From Portunus trituberculatus (taxonomy: Eukaryota; Arthropoda; Malacostraca; Decapoda; Portunidae), in assembly GCF_017591435.1 (NCBI RefSeq), contig NC_059278.1, positions 13,824,956-13,888,955 on the forward strand: a stretch of DNA of 64,000 bases, read 5' to 3'. This document shows positions 1 to 14,925 of this stretch, in pieces. Position numbers and translations under genes: made by a program. The notes below the pieces were generated by a model. It saw only the letters and a program-made list of their open reading frames with translations, searched no databases and was not told the DNA's origin. How positions within the stretch are numbered: the first letter of the stretch is position 1; each line of letters starts with the position of its first letter.

Positions 1-506
1 TGTATAAGATCATCAAATACTATGCAGAATAAATTGAAGTCCGTCATGGTACTGAAGGGATTAAATGTCGTGGAGGAGCGGCGCAGGTGTTTCAAAATAC
101 TGTCTAGAGTGTGAAGGTCGTCTGTGCAGCGCTGGGTGGATGTTAAGACTCAGTAATCGGGTTGTTGGTGCTGAGTCATTAGCGTTAGGTTAGACACACT
201 GCTGTCTATAGATGAGGATGACAGGTGGAAAAAAGTAGTCGTGCCTAATAGAAAGACTGTCACGTATAGACTTAATGGCTTCTTTCAGCTTTCCCTATTT
301 TCTTACGTCTGAGCTTGAGAGGCTTGCCAGCGGTTACAACATTCTCCTTCTTCCACACACGTACACTGTTTTACTCCATCGGCTCCTCTTCAGGTTAACT
401 GCATGAGTGGTTTAGTGAAAGCTTACAGTATGATTTTGAAAGACACCACTAACAGCAAAGGAAGTGATGGAGCAGTACAAGTATTTTAGTATATATAGTA
501 GCATTT
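1..506. other. No gene seen; unique-looking AT-rich DNA
   Basis: No open frame with recognisable content or paired splice sites was found. A short stretch near 70-100 resembles the outer end of the MITE-B family seen at 13.1 kb and 57.4 kb (a gcggcgcaggtgtttcaaaata-like end), so this may be an eroded transposon end. Confidence 0.4.
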
Positions 507-510
507 TTAA

Positions 511-715
511 TCCCTTCAGTACCATGACGCGTTTTCATGTTCATTCTGGCTACTATTTGGTGATTTTATACAGATTCAGAAACTTATGTAGGGATCAAAT
601 TAGTGAAGACTGTGGCCATTAATCTTCTGCCCTCCATAGACCCTTCCTAATGTTAATAAAATTATCTAATTCTACACAAATTTCAAGGTAAACATGTGTC
701 CCACCACTGAATGGG
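511..715. mobile_element. MITE-A copy 1, piggyBac-like, flanked by TTAA
   Basis: A 205-bp non-coding element is flanked on both sides by TTAA (507-510 and 716-719). Its ends are imperfect inverted repeats (left tcccttcagtaccatgac, right end reversed cccattcagtggtgggac). Related copies are at 62.28 and 62.98 kb, which supports a dispersed family. TTAA target duplication is characteristic of piggyBac superfamily transposons; assignment is by TSD and terminal pattern only. Confidence 0.65.
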
Positions 716-1446
<731 letters not shown>

Positions 1447-1538
1447 GTGGGGGGGAGGGCAAGGGATGGGAAAGGTAGTACGGTGACACAGAGTCTGTGT
1501 TGCGGCACACTTCATGAATGAGGTCTTCCTCTGTATGA

Positions 1539-2215
1539 ATTTTGATGAAGCTTTCACTGTTGCCTTACACATCAAAAGCTTTTAATAGGTCTGATGTAAA
1601 GCTTTGATTTCCAAACTACTCTCTTAAAGCTTTATCTTTCTCTCTGCAACTTCATCTCGGTTTCCTTCCTTGTTGCTGGGGTAGACGGCCACTGTTCTCC
1701 TAAATCTTTTAACAGGGGTGTTTTCTTATTATTAATCAACGACCCTCTAAACAAACCTTCTTGCCCTATCCACTCCTACGCTGATGGTACCACCCTACAC
1801 TCTTCCACGTCTTTTTCAGAAACGACCAACTCCTCAGGAAGTAAACAGTTAACGCAGGGACGCCACTGAACGCCTGGCATCTGATCTCTCTGAAATTGCT
1901 CATTTGGGACAAAGAAAACTTAATATTACTTAATGCCTTGAAAACTCGATTCCTCCATCTACCAACTTGACAGACAACTATCCGCTCTTCTTCAGTGATA
2001 CTCAACTTCCCCCCCTCTTGTAGACTATACTTAACATAATCTGTCCGTACTTTTCCTACAATCTAAAGTGAAAAAAACTCCACATTTCATTTCTTGCTAA
2101 AACCGCTTCTATGAAGTTAGGCGTTCTGAATCGTTTCCGTCAGTTTTTTTTTTTTTTTCCACCATCCCTCTCCCTTTTAACAATACAGGGGTGTTATCCG
2201 TCCATGTACGGAGTA
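1539..2215 (+). pseudogene. Jockey-like LINE, reverse-transcriptase fragment
   Basis: Broken plus-strand frames match the LINE family seen more completely at 29.5-31.0 kb and 40.8-45.3 kb: an F-DEAFTVAL/ KALISKL region near 1540-1620, a GRRPLFS segment near 1680, a YADG(D)TTLH catalytic-box relative near 1775-1800 and the LAKTASMKLGVLNRFRQFF segment near 2095-2145. Many frameshifts and stops are present, with a T-run at 2143-2159. Non-functional remnant. Confidence 0.7.
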
Positions 2216-2413
2216 TGTCTTGATAGGAATAACACACTCAAATTTTTGCTGACATTCCCGTCACCTCTTGATTGTGAAACATGTAGGCTACAGACCAGTG
2301 GTCTATTTACTGTAGTAGTGTATTAAGTAGTCTATTTAGTATAAAACCACACGATTATTAGTTGTTTCTTAGTCTAAGAAGCGATTAATATTTTTGTGGA
2401 ACAGCTTCCCTGC

Positions 2414-4022
<1,609 letters not shown>

Positions 4023-4040
4023 AGGGAGGAAACCAACACT

Positions 4041-4890
4041 TAAAGCGGGTTCACACGTGCCAATATACGACTGAAATTGCGAGTCGCTAGAGTATCGTCT
4101 GAGCCCTTCTAGTCGGAACAAGTTCACACATAGCGATTGGGAAGTATCAGCTGGTTGGCAGGAAGTGAATGTAAACAAACAGCTACCCAAAAAGATGTCT
4201 TCCTCTGGTGACGATGACGATTGCGATCAAATTAATCATCACAAGTATTCATTCCTCAGTGGATAAGGTGGTGAGCGTGGGATCGGGCAGACGTCCACGC
4301 GTAGGTTCGAATCCCACCACGTACAGCCTTAAAACACTTTGCCATTTGTCGAGTGGTTTAAAGTTACCTACATGTCACCATGATACCCAGGTTCTAGGTG
4401 GTTACACTCAAGATGAGCTTGGGTGGTGATATGGGCCCTTATATGGGTACCACTATAAATAAAATTGTCTGCGCCACTAATGGGCGGAAGCTGAACAGCG
4501 CTTCCCATACACTCTTTAAGTGTGCCTACAGGCGCTACAGGCCTTACCGTAAAAAAAAAAAAAAAACCGTGCATAGAGGGAAGCAGTCATCAGAGTGGCA
4601 GGTATCTCATTGAACCCCGATTTGCGTAAGCTTTTTTTTCTGCAGAATTAACTTTTAGGGTTCCAGATGTGTGCTTTTTCCCTCACCAACTTCAAAATCT
4701 TCTCTATATCGACACCACATTTTGAAGCCTTTCTCCGTGACATCACAACGTAAACAAAATCGCAAATCGACTGAACTAGACCAACATGTTGGTGTTGCTT
4801 TGAGACTGTTTTTTTTTTTTTCCAATCGCTAGGCACCGATATTCAACTTGCAATTTCAGTCGCATATTGACGCGTGTGAACTCGCCTTTA
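4041..4890. mobile_element. MITE-C: 850-bp DNA transposon with long terminal inverted repeats
   Basis: The left end (4041-4087) and the reversed right end (4845-4890) match over roughly 45 bp, sharing cores gttcacacg, caatat and cgactgaaattgc. The interior holds an ATG at 4194 followed by an acidic start (MSSSGDDDD), which could be the remnant of a transposase or accessory ORF, and is interrupted by a SINE-1 copy. The TIR style resembles Harbinger/ISL2EU elements, but no clear target duplication was found, so superfamily is open. Confidence 0.6.
4256..4566 (+). mobile_element. SINE-1 copy (tRNA-derived), nested in MITE-C
   Basis: The head has tRNA-like polymerase III boxes: A-box-like cagtggataaggtggtgagc and B-box ggttcgaatcc at about 4303-4313. 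The body runs to a 16-nt A tail. Homologous to 12.1 kb (plus), 42.7 kb (minus) and a head fragment at 40.68 kb. 5' truncated by a few bases relative to the 12.1-kb copy. Confidence 0.85.
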
Positions 4891-4939
4891 CACACCTACG
4901 GTATGAACACCAGCTTTGTGATTTTGTGACATCGGCGAC

Positions 4940-5745
4940 AGTATGGAATTGCAGAAAGATATTCGCAAGATAAGGGAATGGAGCCAAAATTGGAAATTAG
5001 AATTCAATACCAGGAAATGCCATGTAATGAAATTGGATAAAAGTAATAGAAGACCTATATATACGTGGGAATATAAAATAGGAGAAGAAATTAAAATTAA
5101 AAGGAGTGAAGAGAAAGACCTGGGAGTGACTGTACAAGACATCCTGACTCCAGAAAGACACATAAATGGACTATTTGCTTCAACATACAAGACACTAACT
5201 AACATCAGGGTAGCAATAAGAGTACGGTGAAAAGATCATAACCACTATGATAAGACCTAAACTATAGAATGTGCAGCAGTGGTGTGGTCACCGTACAGGC
5301 AGGAAGACATCAAGAAACTTGAAAGAATCCAAGGGACAGCTACAAAAATGGTGCCAGAAATAAAGGATCTTCCCTATGAAGAAAGACTGAAGGAAATAGA
5401 ACTACCAGCTTTGAAGGAGAGACGGGAAAAAGGAAGCCTAATAACGATGTATAAGTTAGTAAACCGTATGGAAAAGATAGATAGACAAGACCTGGTATCA
5501 CTGATGGAGGATGGAGATAGACGAACAAGAAGACATTCCAAGATCATAAAAAAGTCAGTCTCTGAGGAACATAAAGAAGTTTAGTTTTCTACATAGGGCG
5601 GTGGACGAGATGGTGTGGAATGGATTGAGTGAAGAGACTGTAGCAGCAGAAAGTGTGCATAAATTTAAGGAAAAGTTGTATAAATGTAGATATTGAGAAG
5701 TCACTATGAGTCCTGCTCGAATCCTGTAATATACAACTAGGTAAA
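4940..5745 (+). pseudogene. CR1-like LINE, 3' part of ORF2
   Basis: Frames 4943-5230 and 5279-5584 together show the distal RT and thumb region of CR1/L2-type LINEs: LQKDIRKIREWSQNWKLEFN, KDLGVTV, then VVWSPYRQEDIKKLERIQGTATKM and YEERLKEIELPALKERREKG. A stop at about 5228-5230 and frameshifts break it. The 3' tail ends in an (AC)n tract. This lineage differs from the jockey-like family elsewhere in the window. Confidence 0.75.
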
Positions 5746-5749
5746 CACA

Positions 5750-5818
<69 letters not shown>
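5746..5818. repeat. (AC)n at the LINE 3' end
   Basis: Directly continues the CR1-like LINE tail (aactaggtaaacacacacac). CR1-group LINEs end in short tandem repeats, so this tract may descend from the element's own tail. Confidence 0.9.
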
Positions 5819-5823
<5 letters not shown>

Positions 5824-6233
5824 CTTAGTTCACTTTGATTAGATTAATGAATAAAAAGAAAATTATAATTAATCCTAAACCTTAGCCAGTAACCTAACTA
5901 TATCATGTAACACAAATCAATACACCACTCGAAGCTTCGCACACACCAAGAAGATGGTGGCAGTGGACTAGGAAAAATTAGGGCAGCTAATTTTCCTACC
6001 TACTACAGCCACACACACTTTGGAAATCACTGTTATAGATCCTTTGGTTGCGTTTACATCAAGCGAATCGAATCGATTCAATTCATGGAGAATCATTTGA
6101 CTCGATTCGTTTTGAGTCAGCATAGTTCCAACCGACTGAATCGTTCAGTACCAAGGCAACTTTCAAGAAAAATGGACGCACTGGCTGTTGCAGAAGTATC
6201 GGTGTTGCTGTTGCAGAGTCAGCGTTGGCGTAA

Positions 6234-7475
<1,242 letters not shown>

Positions 7476-7852
7476 TGGCGTAGGCGTAAGCGTCGGCAGC
7501 GGAAATGGGTGCATGCAGTTAATTCTAGAAGACTTGAGTTTGGGAGCTTTGCACATTTGTCCCCAGATTTTATCAATAATCCGGAGAAGTTTTATGAATT
7601 CTTTAGGATAATCACAGAACAATTTATGATGGTGGAGTTGACTGGGTCCTCCATCAGGAAGCAGAATACCAATTACCGGCATGTTGTTGGACCAGAAGGC
7701 AGCCTAGTTATTTTCCTAAGGTAAGTTTATTAATTGAAAAGAAATCTACTAGTAAATTAGTGTTTCAGGCATCTGTAAATGAAAAAAAAAAAAGACTGTA
7801 GACATGCTTTATTTCTGGTCATGAATACAGTAACTGTTAGGTCCTCCTACTT

Positions 7853-8639
7853 TCAGGATAAGGGCTCCTGGTCAGAATTACTATCACTAGCATACGGTGA
7901 CGGTGCATAAGATGATTGTTGGCGTTGGTCAGGCCAGTAACCATAGCTGAAGTCTTGGTCCTTAACGAGTTTCTTGCGAAAGGCCTGATGTATTTCTATC
8001 TTAACGCCAATACTGTCGACAGGTGACAGTTGTTTCATAAGAGGTAGAAGACTTAGCAAGTACTGGCGATCTGGGTCAAGTTCATTTTCATTTTTACAAA
8101 CTACTTGTTCTCGCAACTTCTGCAACTCCCTCACGATTTGCACATCTACTTCATTTGCAAGCTCGTAGCGACGTCTTTTGTTAGCGTTAGGCTCCTTTGC
8201 TGTAGATGAAAGCTGGTTGGTAGCAGGTGTGGACCTACTTCCCCCTTCACAGAGGTTTGCATTGTTTGCTGTTTGTTGAGAATGCACATCTTCAGGTGCA
8301 GCATCATCTACATCATAACTGTTGTCATCAGGCGGTGATGGTACATTAGATGATGATGTTCGTGGTGTCACATGGGGTATGAGGAATTCCATAGCATCGT
8401 AGAATACCCATCTCTTTGTTTTGATGTTAGGTGATTCAGATGCTAGAGTAGCAATCCTTCTCTTTTCCCTCATAAAGTTGCTCCTTAAATGATGCCACTT
8501 GTACTTGCAATCAGATTCTGTGAAGAAATAAAAATAATGGTGATCATAATTATAATAAATAGTATTAGTAATTATTACTTTACTGACAACAGCAATGACG
8601 ATAGAAAATAATATTGAAATAGAAAGCCCATTCATGGAG

Positions 8640-8689
<50 letters not shown>

Positions 8690-9900
8690 ACATGTTGCTA
8701 CCGGAGTGTCCTTTGTTTCCCTTGGGTTCCAGTTTAGCAATGGGAAGACTACGGTGCATAGGATTGTCAAGGAAACAAATAATGTTGTATGGGAAGCATT
8801 ACAGCCAAAGCACATGCCAGTACCTGATCATCTACAATGGAAAAAAATAGCAAGAGCATTTTTCGATAAATGCAATGTTTCAAACTGTATCGGAAGTGTC
8901 GACGGCAAGCACTGTCGGCTGAAATGCCCACCTACTGCAGGCTCACTTTTCCATAATCACAAAGGGTATCACTCTTTTGTATTAATGGCTATTGCTGGTG
9001 CCAGGAGTTGTTTCATTCTGACTGATGTTGGGGCATATGGATGAAACAGTGACAGTTCACTTTTCAGTTACTCTAATATGGGTAGGTCACTTTTCTCTGA
9101 TCATTTAGATGTCCCACAGCCTAGTGAAATACTTCATATTGATACCCAAGTACCATTCTATCTCAAAGCAGATGAAGCTTTCACTTTAAAGCCCAATAAA
9201 ATGAGGCCTTACCCTCGAAAGGACCTACTAATAGATTACTCTAGAAAGATATTTAACTATAGGATGGGCAGAGTTAGAACAGTAGAATGTGTTTTTGGAA
9301 TGCTAACTCAGAAGTTTGCTGTACTGAAAACAGTAATGGAGACAAGCACTGAGGTATCTGAAGCAATAGTTAAGTGTCTATGTGCTTCATAATTGATTCA
9401 TCATGAAGACAATATGAACATTGCTGGTGATAATGATGGTGCAATTGATGATTATCTGCTACTTCTTTAAAACAGTATTTATATGACGCGGCATGCCGTG
9501 GTATTCCGTGAACAAAATCAGAAACACAGCCTAGCCTAGCTGACTGGCAGTTACGCTTTTAGATGTCACAAATTTCCTAAGTAGATACATCCTTCAATTA
9601 CCAAATGAATATATGGAACTATATCCGTAACGTTTTCAGTTTTATTTTCATTATTTATTTTTGATATGCTGAATGATATTGTCTAGTAAACAGCAATCCC
9701 TTCATAGTTCAGTACAATACATGTAACTTCTACTGTAGTAATAAGTAAAGAAAATTTTTTAACTTACCTTGGCATTTCATTTCAGTAGCAATCTCCTTCC
9801 ATAATGCAGCAATGGCACCTCGGTCTCGGTGCATGGGATCACTTGGGTCATATATAGCACTCCGTTCCCGTACTAGATTGATGAGGACGTTGGCTAACAT
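7853..9900 (-). CDS. MADF-BESS DNA-binding protein of the Harbinger element
   Basis: Two exons on the minus strand: 9900-9768 (ATG at 9900, donor GTAAGT) and 8517-7853 (acceptor after TTCTTCACAG, stop TGA). Phases agree and give 265 residues without a stop. An MADF domain spans about residues 2-85 (MLANVLINLVRERSAIYDP, then IAALWKEIATEMKCQ joined to CKYKWHHLRSNFMREKRR); a basic NKRRRYE stretch follows; a BESS motif lies at about 189-224 (DPDRQYLLSLLPLMKQL). Known role: PIF/Harbinger elements carry a second Myb/MADF protein that helps bring the transposase to DNA and the nucleus. It is divergently placed inside the element. Oddity: the transposase is dead, yet this frame is intact; either little time has passed or it has been retained. 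No expression evidence is available. Confidence 0.75.
8641..8689. repeat. (CT)n tract forming a splice acceptor
   Basis: About 45 bp of CT ends in CAG at 8687-8689, exactly where the transposase frame must resume (AG|A, an Arg codon before HVATG). The microsatellite therefore occupies the position of the polypyrimidine tract. Confidence 0.75.
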
Positions 9901-10120
9901 GAGTGCTTCCTTCAGGGCTCTCGCTTTGACTGATGAAGAATGGGTCCAACCAAACCAATCATTGACTCTGAGTCAATCGGGATGATTTGAATTGGTTCCA
10001 ATCGCCTGGTGCAAGCAATTACATTGAAACTAGAGTGGCGAATCAACACGATTCATGAAGCACGTTGATTTTTCCATGCATGAACTGAATGGATTCGACT
10101 CGCTTAGTGTAAACGCACCC

Positions 10121-10455
10121 TTATTCATTGCTTAAATTCACTGAGCAGTAATATATCATGGAAATTTGAACTATCATTTATGTTTCTGTTCGTTACGTCT
10201 CGAGCAAGTGAAATAATGAGTATGCAATTATGTATTTGGATATTTTCGTTTTTAATGTATGGGCGCATGTGTGTATGTATGCAAGTCTGTGTATACATTG
10301 AATGTGTATGTTTTTTTGTATATTGCTACACACTTGTATATGTGATTGTGTTTCTGTACGTATGCATGAGTGTGTTTGTTTATATGTATATATGTTTATG
10401 TATGCATGTATGGGCTTGGATGTGGGTATGTTGTGATTAATGTTCAGTTACTCAT

Positions 10456-10515
<60 letters not shown>

Positions 10516-11575
10516 TACGGTTTATTAGTTTGGCAGTGCAACAAAAATTTACACTGAAAATATACAGGGGGAATTAAAACAATGTATGTATATGTATGGT
10601 GGTATGTGTGTAAGTGTGTGAGTATATGCATTTGGATGTGGCATGTCAAGTTTAAGCTTGTATATTATGTTTATATATCAATGATTCCAAGGTATTCTTT
10701 ATTACGTTTTGTATTTGTGAGCTCTGCAGTCGGTGAAACATTTGCGTTTGTTTCTGTTCTCAATGCAACTGTTCAGGTCTGTATAAAAGCTGGCCTTATC
10801 ACTATCAATATTCATTGTACAAATTATATATCTTGTCAATCAAGAGGCAAATAAAGATATCAATATCAATATCAATGAGTGCCTGACTGGAAGAGTGAGA
10901 GACGGTCTAGCCAAACAGTAACTCAACTTGGAGCAAAATATTACTATACATTGCCTTCTCACACATCTCATGCACACTGATGCACCATGACGGCATAACA
11001 AATCTACTAGTCTACTCACCAAACACAGAAGTGTGCGAAGTCTCGAGGTATGGCGAAAAAATTAACCTGAGCAGACCGAGCGAAAATGATCAAGGAACCG
11101 CTCACGCCAGTCATGCGAGGATCTAACACACTCTTATAGGCATTCTGATTACATAAAATCAAACAAACCTTGTAATGAAGCAAAAATCATCCTAACTTAT
11201 TAATCTCAAATAATCAACGTCGTTATAAACACAACTCTGATATTTAATTCAGCAGCTTAGTCAAAGGAGTATCCCATGTAAACAATAATAATGGAGATAA
11301 AATGGCCTCCCGAAGACTAGTGTTGTTTTGTGTGTGCGTGTTATGGTGCGCCTCAGGTAGGACACAGCTTCCCCGGCCTTGTGTTAGACTACTGGTGGTG
11401 TCTTTGGTCTCCCTGGCGCCTGGCAGGTCAAAATAAGGGTCGTTTGTGTCCAGGTGGCAGGGTAAGGGGAGTGACATGACCTAGCGGCTTGGTCACAGCT
11501 CAGGTGGTAGGGCAATGCACTCGCTGCTCAGGCCGCAGGGTACAGTGGGTGTAGATTAAGGTAGTTAGGTTAATG
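10121..11575. other. No gene; GT-biased DNA with an (AAT)n tract and possible retroposon tail
   Basis: TGTATG-biased sequence at 10190-10440 is followed by (AAT)n at 10457-10515 and another TGTATG-rich stretch. A segment ending gcaaataaagatatcaatat (10848-10876) looks like a retroposon 3' end with a short repeated tail. No conserved frame was recognised in 10.9-11.5 kb. Confidence 0.5.
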
Positions 11576-11789
11576 AACAGAATGCACATTCTGTTCATTA
11601 AGTTAACTCCTCATTCATTCTGTTCATTAACTCGTTCATTGATTGTTCATTAACTCATTCATTCATTATGTTCACTAATTCATTCATTCATGCTGTTCAT
11701 TAGATTGACTCTTCAATCATTCTGTTCATTAACTCATTCATTCATTCTGTTCTTTAAGTTAACTCCTCATTCATGATGTTCATTAAGTG

Positions 11790-12948
11790 AAGGGGACTGT
11801 CCTGTGGCCATGGTACCGAAAAATCTGAAAAATATAAAAAATCCCCAAAACACCACCAGAACATCCCCGAACGTATGGCAACATAGTGATGGAGTATTTT
11901 GGGGAAATACGCTAAATTACGTGGGGTATTTAAACTAAAGGCCCCTGCCATGCCCACCGCTGCCCGGGGCTTGATCCCCCTTCCACTCATTGTAGGGGGC
12001 GGGGCTAGATGCCATATGAGTTACATAATATTCTAAACATGCCTGAAAAACATATATAATGCACATGGTGGTGTATGAACACGAAATATCCAACCCAAGG
12101 TGGCAGTGGCATAGTGGATAAGGTGGTGAGCGTGGGATCGGGCAGACGTCCACGCGTAGGTTCGAATCCCACCACGTACAGCCTTAAAACACTATGCCAT
12201 TTGTCAAGTGGTTTAAAGTTACCTACATTTCACCATGATACCCAGGTTCTAGGTGGTTACACTCAAGATGAGCTTGGGTGGTGATATGGGCCCTAATATG
12301 GGTACCACTATAAATAAAATTGTCTGCTCCACTAATGGGCGGAAGCTGAACAGCGTTTCCCATACACTCTTCAAGTGTGCCTACAGGCGCTATAGGCCTT
12401 ACCGTAAAAAAATAAATAAATAAATGTACAGGGTCATAGAGGACGAAAATGACATCTCTGGAGTTTTTTGCCTTTTTCTCAGTTTTCACTTTTTTATCAT
12501 TCAAATTGTATCTTTTCTCTCATTTCTCAATGGATTTTCAATTTTGAGGTATTATTTTGAAGCTCAATGAAGCTGCTACATTTCTATCTCAGAATTTTGA
12601 AAAATTTATTTTCTTTGCCGTAATGTAATTTCATAAAAAAAACAAAAAAAAAATCATAATGGCCATCAAAATAAAAAAATTCAAAATTCTATGAGATGGA
12701 AAGTTTTGTTATACCACATACTTCATATATGTACTGGCAAAATTGAAATCTGTCCTCCAGTGACAAAGTTTATGGGAAAAATGTTCTTTTAAAAAAACTG
12801 AGTGTTTATTTTTCATGCAGTTATTTATGGTTCAATTCGCTTGTAACTACTAAACTAACATCGTGTAATAGTCATCTATCAGTGAAAAAAAAGTTACTTG
12901 CGTACCTCTATTTTCAAATTTTTTTTTTGCCCAACCGGACGGTTCCCT
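11790..12948. mobile_element. Putative TIR element, about 1.16 kb, inserted in the minisatellite
   Basis: The ends are imperfect inverted repeats (left aaggggactgtcctg, right reversed aagggaaccgtccgg) and the minisatellite continues on both sides. The interior is AT-rich with no long frame and hosts a SINE-1. No convincing target duplication was seen because the flanks are repetitive. Confidence 0.45.
12100..12424 (+). mobile_element. SINE-1 copy, nearly full length
   Basis: Begins ggtggcagtggcatagtgg, B-box ggttcgaatcc near 12160, same body as the 4.26-kb copy, ending in an A-rich (aaat)n tail. Best copy for defining the 5' end of the family. Confidence 0.88.
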
Positions 12949-13121
12949 TAACTCATTCATGCTGTTCATTATTTATCCCCTCATTCATTCTGTTCATTTG
13001 TTCACTGCTTATTCATTCTGTTCATTAAGTTAACTCCTCATTCCTTCATCATGTAAGTCACAATTTGGAAAAAAATTGAAAATCTTATATTTGCCCATAA
13101 CAAAATACAGTGTCAGGTTAA

Positions 13122-13338
13122 ACATCATATTTAGAAACGCTTCCCTCTCTCACCATGATAATTTTCAAAGACCACAGAGACGATTAGCCAAGTTCTAAAG
13201 AGTATTTTTCCTGTTGATAATGCAGAAAACTTGTCACCATGTTAGTAGAATTACAGAACATTCTAAAAAGCCTGTGCCACTTCAACCAGTCCTTTGAAAA
13301 TAGTGAAGGTGCGGCACAGAAGTTTTTCCAAATAGGGA
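13122..13338. mobile_element. MITE-B copy
   Basis: About 215 bp homologous to 57389-57605. The outer ends are imperfect inverted repeats (tttagaaacgcttcc at the left, ggcacagaagttttt at the right). Internal landmarks gtatttttcctgttgataat and ctttgaaaatagtgaagg are shared. Non-coding. Confidence 0.65.
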
Positions 13339-13484
13339 CCTAAGTTAGAATAGACTTTACTTAGACTCTTTTTTTTTCCTCAATTCCATTGCTGATTCTT
13401 TCATTGTGTAGATCTAGAAAAAACATCATGTGATTGCCCATAAATAAAGTCACTGTCTAGAAATGTGTAGGCTAAGCTTGATTT

Positions 13485-14606
13485 GAATGCCGGCTGATTC
13501 GGACCGTGGCTGATTCAGATCAGATTCGGGCCTTAGTCTTGGCTGATTCGGATAATTAGCAAGACTCATTCGGACCATTTGCTAGGCTGTTTTGAATGAT
13601 TTGAACACAAACACAAAGTTACCTTTGACATAAAGAGGCCCATAACCTGTTAGTTCCTTACCTCACACCACACAAGGATGACTGACAGGGTGAAGTGTTT
13701 GGCTTGTGACCAAGTAGTGGCTGACCACCACCAGGCCATAGATTGCGATTCTTGCGGTGGCTGGCAACATCAAGGATGTGGAGACACTGGTAATTATACT
13801 ACAATACTATAAAATTGTAAAAAAGTCCTTGCTTTGCCATTTCTACCCCACGACGATATTGAGGAAGCTTTTAGTGAACTTTCAGGAAAGGTAGGTGTAA
13901 CTGGACCAGTAAGAGAATTTATGGATTACGTAAGGGAAACATGGTTGCATCACAGGATATGGAAAGTGGAGAACTGGTCAGTATTTGGGCGCAGTATAAG
14001 AACAAATAATGATGTTGAAGGATGGCATCATAAACTAAACAAAAGCGCCAAAAAAGGTAACCTCCCATTTTACTTGTTGATAAATCTGCTTTATTTAGAG
14101 GCTAAGGAAATACCTAATCAGGTTAAACTTGTCAAAGAGGGCAAACTAAAGAGGCGTCAAAGAAAACAGGTTAAGGAAATTCAAGGGCGTATTATGGGAG
14201 TGTGGAAGGACTACAATGATAGGAAGATTACAACTGGCCAGCATCTAAAGAAGTGTGCCTATATATATGTGTAAATGAAGGATTTGGAGTTACTTTGGGT
14301 TACAATGGGTTTATTTAGGTGATTTCAATAAACGCATTGTATGTTTATTTTTACATAATTTTTTATATTCTATGCAATTTTACTTTTGGATGTATTTTTC
14401 TTCATCCACAGTGGCCAAAGTTGCTTAACACTGGTAACTTTTGCTTTAATTTTACATTAAATGTACGCTCAGTAACAGGTGTTTATATAAGGTCCGAATT
14501 AATGGTCCGAATCAACCAACTATGAAGGGCTGAATCAGCCTTAATACATGTCCAAGAGAGCCAGAAAAAGGTCTGAATCAGCCACTGTCCGAATAAGGCG
14601 TACCTC
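13485..14606. mobile_element. MULE-like DNA transposon, 1.12 kb
   Basis: Ends match as inverted repeats of about 37 bp, with the shared core attcggac-gtggctgattcaga placed 12 bases in from each end. Both sides carry the identical 8-bp sequence cttgattt (13477-13484 and 14607-14614), a target duplication. Encodes a zinc-finger start and a transposase C-terminal part. Far shorter than an autonomous MULE, so most likely an internal deletion derivative. Confidence 0.8.
13678..14274 (+). pseudogene. MULE transposase remnant (zinc finger + C-terminal part)
   Basis: First segment 13678-13789 encodes MTDRVKCLACDQVV and a C-x2-C...C-x2-C-x4-H-x2-C pattern (CDSCGGWQHQGC), a PHD-like finger, and ends at a GT. 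The second open segment extends to 14274 and contains SIRTNNDVEGWHHKLN and an LPFYLLINLLYLE stretch, the conserved C-terminal block of MULE-type transposases. The catalytic DDE region is missing between them. The segments could be joined in phase (13789 to 13826), but the acceptor there lacks a pyrimidine tract, so the junction may be a deletion scar. Not a functional transposase. Confidence 0.6.
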
Positions 14607-14629
14607 CTTGATTTTATGTAAATTAAAGC

Positions 14630-14860
14630 AAGGAAGTGAAGGGGCAGGATTGAGGCCAGGATTAGGAAGGTAGTAAGTGAAAAGGGCAGGATTAGGGATG
14701 TAGTAAGTGAAAGGGGCAGGATTAGGGAGATAATAAATGAAAGAGATAGGATTAGGGAGGTAAATAGTGAAAGGGGCAGGATTGAGGTTAGGATTAAGGA
14801 GGTAGTAAGTGAAAGGGGCAGAATTGATGCTAGGATTAGGGAGGAAATGATAGGTTTCTG
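14630..14860. repeat. Minisatellite of about 40-50 bp units
   Basis: Five or so units containing gtgaaaggggcaggattagg precede the first visible exon of the Ig/LDLa gene, probably within its intron. Confidence 0.8.
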
Positions 14861-14925
14861 TGCTTAAAAACATCCTGAGTGTGTTGTGGTTCCCATCACA
14901 CATTACAACTGCCTGCACCTTCCAG

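Larger units (their letters stand above)
11576..13045. repeat. TTCATT-based minisatellite, interrupted
   Basis: Degenerate units built from tctgttcattaactcattc occupy 11576-11789 and resume at 12950-13045. The break is filled by the TIR-like element at 11790-12948. Confidence 0.75.
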
